Both the position numbers and the translations under genes were made by a program. From NCBI GenBank assembly GCA_003152015.1, contig PLZF01000023.1:1-64000 (forward strand): a stretch of 64,000 bases of DNA, read 5' to 3'. Within the stretch, counting starts at the first letter, position 1. Every line of letters starts with the position of its first letter. The notes under the pieces were generated by a model, which worked only from the letters and a program-made list of their open reading frames with translations, was not told the DNA's origin and did not search any database. Source of the DNA: Acidimicrobiaceae bacterium. GTDB lineage: Bacteria > Actinomycetota > Acidimicrobiia > Acidimicrobiales > RAAP-2. Below, in pieces: positions 60,555 to 64,000 of the stretch.

Positions 60555-61354
60555 TTGCCATCGTCCGCTCCGAATGGCTGAAGCTCCGCACCACCGCGGT
60601 GCCGTGGGTGCTGGCCGGCATCGCTCTCCTCATCAACGGACTGTTCATCCTCGTCATCTTCCTCACCCACAACGGCGGCGCGGGTAGAGGCGGTCAGGGT
60701 GGCGGAGGGTTCGCGTCCTCCGGCGATACCATCCCCCACACCACCCAACAGCTCAGGAATCTGCTGGGCTCAGGCTTCCAGGGGTACCTGTTCGCGCTGT
60801 TGCTCGGCGTGTTGTGCATCACCGCCGAGTTCCGCCACAAGACAGTCACCACCACATTCCTCATCACACCGGTACGCCCAGTCATGGTGGCCGGAAAACT
60901 CATCACTGCCGCCATCGGCGGTGCCGTCCTGGCCATCATCATGTTGGTCTCCACCCTCGTCGGTGGAGGTCTCGCCCTGGTCGGCCGGGGAGGATCATTC
61001 TCCGCCCTCCTCCATCAGGTCCCGGCGGTGGCCCCCGGGATGATCCTCGTCTTCATCCTGTTCGCCATACTGGGTGTCGGCATCGGATCGCTGCTCACCA
61101 ACCAGGTGGCCGCCATCGTGGTGACGCTGGGGTGGTTCGTCATCCTGGAGGGGATTCTGGTCAGCCTGGTGAACGGTGCGGCCAAGTGGGTCCCAACCGG
61201 CGCGGCCGAGGCCGCGGCCAACCTCACCCGGAATCGCGGAGATTTTTCGTTGTTCCTCTTCAACTGGTGGCAGGGCACCCTGTTGATGTTGGCGTACGGA
61301 CTGGTCTTCGCCCTCGTCGGTTCGATCATCCTCACCCGACGCGACATCACCTGA
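60551..61354 (+). CDS. ABC transporter permease (ABC-2 type)
   Basis: 267 aa, GTG start. Six hydrophobic segments: about 15-38, 78-100, 120-145, 155-180, 190-215 and 235-260. FRHKTVTTTFLITPVRPVMVAGK after the second is typical of ABC-2 permeases. The Gly-rich loop (GGAGRGGQGGGGF) is outside the membrane. Partner of the preceding ATPase; substrate unknown. Confidence 0.87.
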   Translation: MIAIVRSEWLKLRTTAVPWVLAGIALLINGLFILVIFLTHNGGAGRGGQGGGGFASSGDTIPHTTQQLRNLLGSGFQGYLFALLLGVLCITAEFRHKTVTTTFLITPVRPVMVAGKLITAAIGGAVLAIIMLVSTLVGGGLALVGRGGSFSALLHQVPAVAPGMILVFILFAILGVGIGSLLTNQVAAIVVTLGWFVILEGILVSLVNGAAKWVPTGAAEAAANLTRNRGDFSLFLFNWWQGTLLMLAYGLVFALVGSIILTRRDIT

Positions 61355-61361
61355 TCCGCCG

Positions 61362-62678
61362 ATGGCCGCCGTCTTCCCCGACAACCGCCTTCCGGACCAC
61401 GGTGCCGATGCGGACACCGTGCTGGCCCGCATGGGCGGACTCCGGGCCGACGACCTCGACTGGAAGGGTGGCCGGGTCTTCAGCCTGGTCTACTCCGCCG
61501 GTGATGCCGTCCATGACCTTCTCCAACAGGCCTCCAACCTGTACTCGGCGGAGAACGCCCTCAATACCATGGTGTTCCCCAGCCTGGGTTGGATGCAGCA
61601 CGACATCGTCACCATCACCGCCGGACTGCTGGGTGCCGACCAGGTGGCCGCGGACGGGACCGGCGACGTGGGTGGGTACCTGACCTCAGGGGGGACCGAA
61701 TCGCTGCTGCAGGCGACCAAGACTGCCCGGGACTGGGGCCGGGCATCGGACCGGCCCATCGAACGCCCGAACATGGTGCTGGCCACCAGCGGCCATGCCG
61801 CTTTCGAGAAGGCGGCCCACTACTTCGATGTCGAGTCCCGCCGGGTACCGGTGGGAACCGACTTCCGGGCCGACCTGGATGCCATGGCCAATGCCATCGA
61901 TGACAACACGGTGCTCGTTGTCGGCTCAGCCCCCTCCTATCCCCAGGGCGTAATCGATCCGATCCCCGAGCTGGCCGCGCTGGCCTCCGAACGCGGGATC
62001 CTGTGCCACGTGGATGCATGTATGGGTGGTTTCATCCTGCCGTTCCTAGGACAACTCGGTCACGTGACCAAACGGTGGGATCTGTCGGTTCCCGGCGTCA
62101 CCTCCATCTCCGCTGACCTCCACAAGTACGGCTACGGGTCCAAGGGGGTGTCGGTGGTGCTTTACCGCACCCGCGAGTTGGCCCGGCTCCAGCCGTTCAT
62201 CACCAGCAATTGGTTGGGCGGTCTCTACGGCTCTCCGTCGATGGCCGGCACCCGGCCGGCCGGTCCGATCGCGGCCGGGTGGGCGGTCCTCCACTACCTG
62301 GGGAACGACGGCTATCTGCGGTTGGCCGAGGACACCTGGGGGGCTGCCACCACCATTCGCGGTGCCATCGAGCGGGCTCCCGGCCTGGCCGTCCGGGGAG
62401 ACCCCGACGCCACCGTGTTCGCCTTCGGGGGCGAACTGGCTCGAGCTGGGTCACCCGTGGGGGGCATCGACACCTTCGCCCTGGGTGACCATCTGGCCGA
62501 TCGGGGAGGCTGGTACTTCGACCGACAGTCTCCGCCCGACAGCCTGCACGCCACCGTGCACGCCGGTCACGCCGCAGTAGCCGACGACCTCGCCGCCGAT
62601 ATCACCGCGGTAGCTGCCGAGTTGGCAGTGTCGGGGGCCACGGCGGCCAACCGCGACACCACCTACGGGACCGAGTAG
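61362..62678 (+). CDS. PLP-dependent decarboxylase/lyase (sphingosine-1-phosphate lyase-like)
   Basis: 438 aa. Fold-type I PLP enzyme of the group II decarboxylase superfamily: TSGGTESLLQATKTARDW, SGHAAFEKAAHYFD, CHVDACMGGFILPF with the PLP Asp, and SADLHKYGYGSKG with the Schiff-base Lys. Sequence is nearer to sphingosine-1-phosphate lyase than to glutamate decarboxylase. Eight bases after the permease, so probably in the same operon; how it relates to export is unclear. Confidence 0.85.
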   Translation: MAAVFPDNRLPDHGADADTVLARMGGLRADDLDWKGGRVFSLVYSAGDAVHDLLQQASNLYSAENALNTMVFPSLGWMQHDIVTITAGLLGADQVAADGTGDVGGYLTSGGTESLLQATKTARDWGRASDRPIERPNMVLATSGHAAFEKAAHYFDVESRRVPVGTDFRADLDAMANAIDDNTVLVVGSAPSYPQGVIDPIPELAALASERGILCHVDACMGGFILPFLGQLGHVTKRWDLSVPGVTSISADLHKYGYGSKGVSVVLYRTRELARLQPFITSNWLGGLYGSPSMAGTRPAGPIAAGWAVLHYLGNDGYLRLAEDTWGAATTIRGAIERAPGLAVRGDPDATVFAFGGELARAGSPVGGIDTFALGDHLADRGGWYFDRQSPPDSLHATVHAGHAAVADDLAADITAVAAELAVSGATAANRDTTYGTE

Positions 62679-62747
62679 TCGCCTACTTCGCACGCCCCCG
62701 GCGACGTCCCATTGACCCGAAGGTCGTTGCCATATAAACATTCTGGC

Positions 62748-63392
62748 GTGACCGGTCGCCCCGCAGCTCGAACAGGAGCCAGGGCGGATCGGAAGGGCGG
62801 CAACCTGGGCGGATGCGCAGCCGGGGAGCCTGTGGCCGGAAGCACCGATAGCGGCGACATCCCGTTCTACCAACTCTTCGCCGACGACCCAACCACTTCC
62901 GATGTGCCTGACCACGTTGCCGGCTTCCTCAATCTGTGCTTTGCCCGTTCGCTGCTAAAGGAGAGCCTCGACCGCCACCTCCGCGCTTCCGCCGGCATCA
63001 CCCTGGCCCAACACGAGGTGCTCTACCGCCTCAGCCTGGCCCCCGGCGGTCGACTCCGCATGGCTGGCCTGGCCGACATGCTCCTGGCTTCGAAGAGCGG
63101 GTGCTCGAGATTGGTGGACCGCATGACGGCCCGGGGACTGGTGGAACGCGAGCCATCGTCCACCGATCGGCGGTTGGTATTCGCCGTCTTGACCCCTACC
63201 GGCCGATCCACCCTGGTGCGATCGAGGCCGATCTTTTTGGCCGGAGTCACCTCCGCCTTCGGTGAGCATCTCGATGGCGATGATCACGAGACGTTGCAAC
63301 GAATTTTGCAAAAGTTGCTGGCCGCTCACGACGCGTGGGACGTACGCCGGTGTGAGCCTCCGAGCCATGACCTTTCGATGAAACCTCGATGA
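62748..63392 (+). CDS. MarR-family regulator
   Basis: About 214 aa from GTG 62748; a TTG at 62712 is possible but would include a TATAAA-like -10 (about 62734) in the coding region. The first 60 residues are unconserved. Then a winged-helix core: ITLAQHEVLYRLSLAPGGRL, MAGLADMLLASKSGCSRLVD, RMTARGLVEREPSSTDRR and LTPTGRSTL. Directly upstream of an MFS drug exporter, so probably its regulator. Confidence 0.82.
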   Translation: MTGRPAARTGARADRKGGNLGGCAAGEPVAGSTDSGDIPFYQLFADDPTTSDVPDHVAGFLNLCFARSLLKESLDRHLRASAGITLAQHEVLYRLSLAPGGRLRMAGLADMLLASKSGCSRLVDRMTARGLVEREPSSTDRRLVFAVLTPTGRSTLVRSRPIFLAGVTSAFGEHLDGDDHETLQRILQKLLAAHDAWDVRRCEPPSHDLSMKPR

Positions 63393-63408
63393 AGCAAGAA
63401 ACGATGTG

Positions 63409-64000
63409 ATGGATAAGAAGTGGTGGACCCTTGTCGCCGTGTGCACGGGAACGTTCATGCTCCTGTTGGACATCACAGTTGTGAATGTCGCACTCCCCGA
63501 CATCCAGCAGTCCTTGCATGCGAGTTTCACCGATCTCCAATGGGTGATCGATGCCTACTCCCTCACCCTGGCCGCCTTTCTTCTCACCGCTGGCGTGGTC
63601 GGGGACATGTTCGGCCGTCGGGAGATCTTTGCCATCGGGCTCGGCGTGTTCTCCGTGTCGTCGTTGGTGTGCGGGCTCTCGACCTCGGTGCTCATGCTCA
63701 ATCTGTCCCGCGGCGCGCAGGGTCTCGGCGGCGCCATCATGTTCGCCACCTCCCTGGCCCTGATCGCCCAGGCCTTCCAGGGCAGGGACCGTGGCACCGC
63801 CTTCGGAATCTACGGTGCAGTGATCGGGGGCGCGGTGGCGGTCGGCCCCCTCGTCGGCGGCATCATCACCAGTGGCATCGGATGGCGATGGATCTTCTTC
63901 GTCAACCTCCCGATCGGGGTGGTGGCCATCTTCACCACCCTGACCCGCATCGAGGAGTCGAAGGACCCGAACACCCGACGGATCGACTGGATTGGCGTGA
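63409..64000 (+). CDS. MFS transporter, DHA2 (EmrB/QacA) type, cut by the window edge
   Basis: Starts at ATG 63409 (MDKKWWTLVAVCTGTFMLLL) and stays open to the end, 197 codons. Family motifs: LDITVVNVALPDIQQSL, WVIDAYSLTLAAFLLTAGVV then GDMFGRRE (motif A), RGAQGLGGAIMFATSLALI, and GAVIGGAVAVGPLVGGIIT (motif C) with WRWIFFVNLPIG. Fourteen-helix proton-driven drug exporters share these. 17 bp after the MarR gene, same strand. Confidence 0.9.
   Translation, partial: MDKKWWTLVAVCTGTFMLLLDITVVNVALPDIQQSLHASFTDLQWVIDAYSLTLAAFLLTAGVVGDMFGRREIFAIGLGVFSVSSLVCGLSTSVLMLNLSRGAQGLGGAIMFATSLALIAQAFQGRDRGTAFGIYGAVIGGAVAVGPLVGGIITSGIGWRWIFFVNLPIGVVAIFTTLTRIEESKDPNTRRIDWIGV

Overview
The window looks like part of the chromosome of a high-GC actinobacterium. 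GTG starts are common, stop/start overlaps (ATGA, GTGA) are frequent, and it carries an F420-type (LLM) oxidoreductase, a proton-translocating transhydrogenase, a KstR-like TetR regulator and a cholesterol ring C/D degradation block of the mycobacterial ipd type. Several features (many acyl-CoA dehydrogenases, amidohydrolases, VapBC pairs, little synteny beyond the ipd block) would fit Acidimicrobiia or a related lineage better than Mycobacterium, but that assignment is inference.

Layout. 1-16.7 kb is an accessory, partly decayed region. It holds three copies of one DDE-transposase IS family (one cut by the left edge, two frameshifted) around a stress/low-oxygen style gene set: a P1B-5 metal ATPase with a hemerythrin tail, an FMN-binding split-barrel protein, a broken acetate kinase, a HAD-GH65 sugar phosphorylase coupled to a universal stress protein, an MgtA-type ATPase, a second universal stress protein with a frameshift, and an amidohydrolase whose front half is missing beside an IS copy. 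16.7-21.9 kb is a small island-like segment bracketed by two 262-bp direct repeats that end in tRNA-Ala(CGC) sequence. It holds a HigBA-like pair (toxin with an in-frame amber), a Gmad2 lipoprotein and a Kelch lipoprotein (also with an in-frame amber); a HTH/nucleotidyltransferase pair lies just outside.

22-29 kb is core-like: a membrane-anchored GH18 protein, a YacL-like PIN-TRAM protein with an eroded active site, and the pntAa-pntAb-pntB operon. 29-37 kb is the steroid block: an SDR divergent from echA20-ipdA-ipdB-ipdC, then a thiolase (fadA6 type) divergent from two acyl-CoA dehydrogenases. 37-42 kb has two VapBC modules, a duplicated-domain lipoprotein and an SDR with a small partner. 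42-57.4 kb continues lipid/steroid-like catabolism: amidohydrolase-FadE-FadE, a SDR lacking its catalytic Tyr, LLM oxidoreductase, hotdog hydratase, D-aminoacylase-like hydrolase, aldehyde dehydrogenase, cyclase-family hydrolase and an alpha/beta hydrolase. 57.5-64 kb has an ArsC-like protein, two divergent TetR genes, an ABC exporter with a PLP lyase, and a MarR-MFS pair cut by the right edge.

The most interesting signal is a 15-bp palindrome, CTGAC-N5-GTCAG, found upstream of six units spread over 29 kb: SDR/echA20-ipdABC, fadA6/fadE-fadE, amidohydrolase-fadE-fadE, D-aminoacylase, aldehyde dehydrogenase, and the divergent TetR pair itself. It looks like one local regulon tying the ipd block to enzymes not usually placed in that pathway, controlled by an adjacent, autoregulated TetR. 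Other unusual items are a binary 18-unit array of two 8-bp words, a perfect 25-bp inverted repeat, and two Trp-to-amber changes in the same GTCTGG context.
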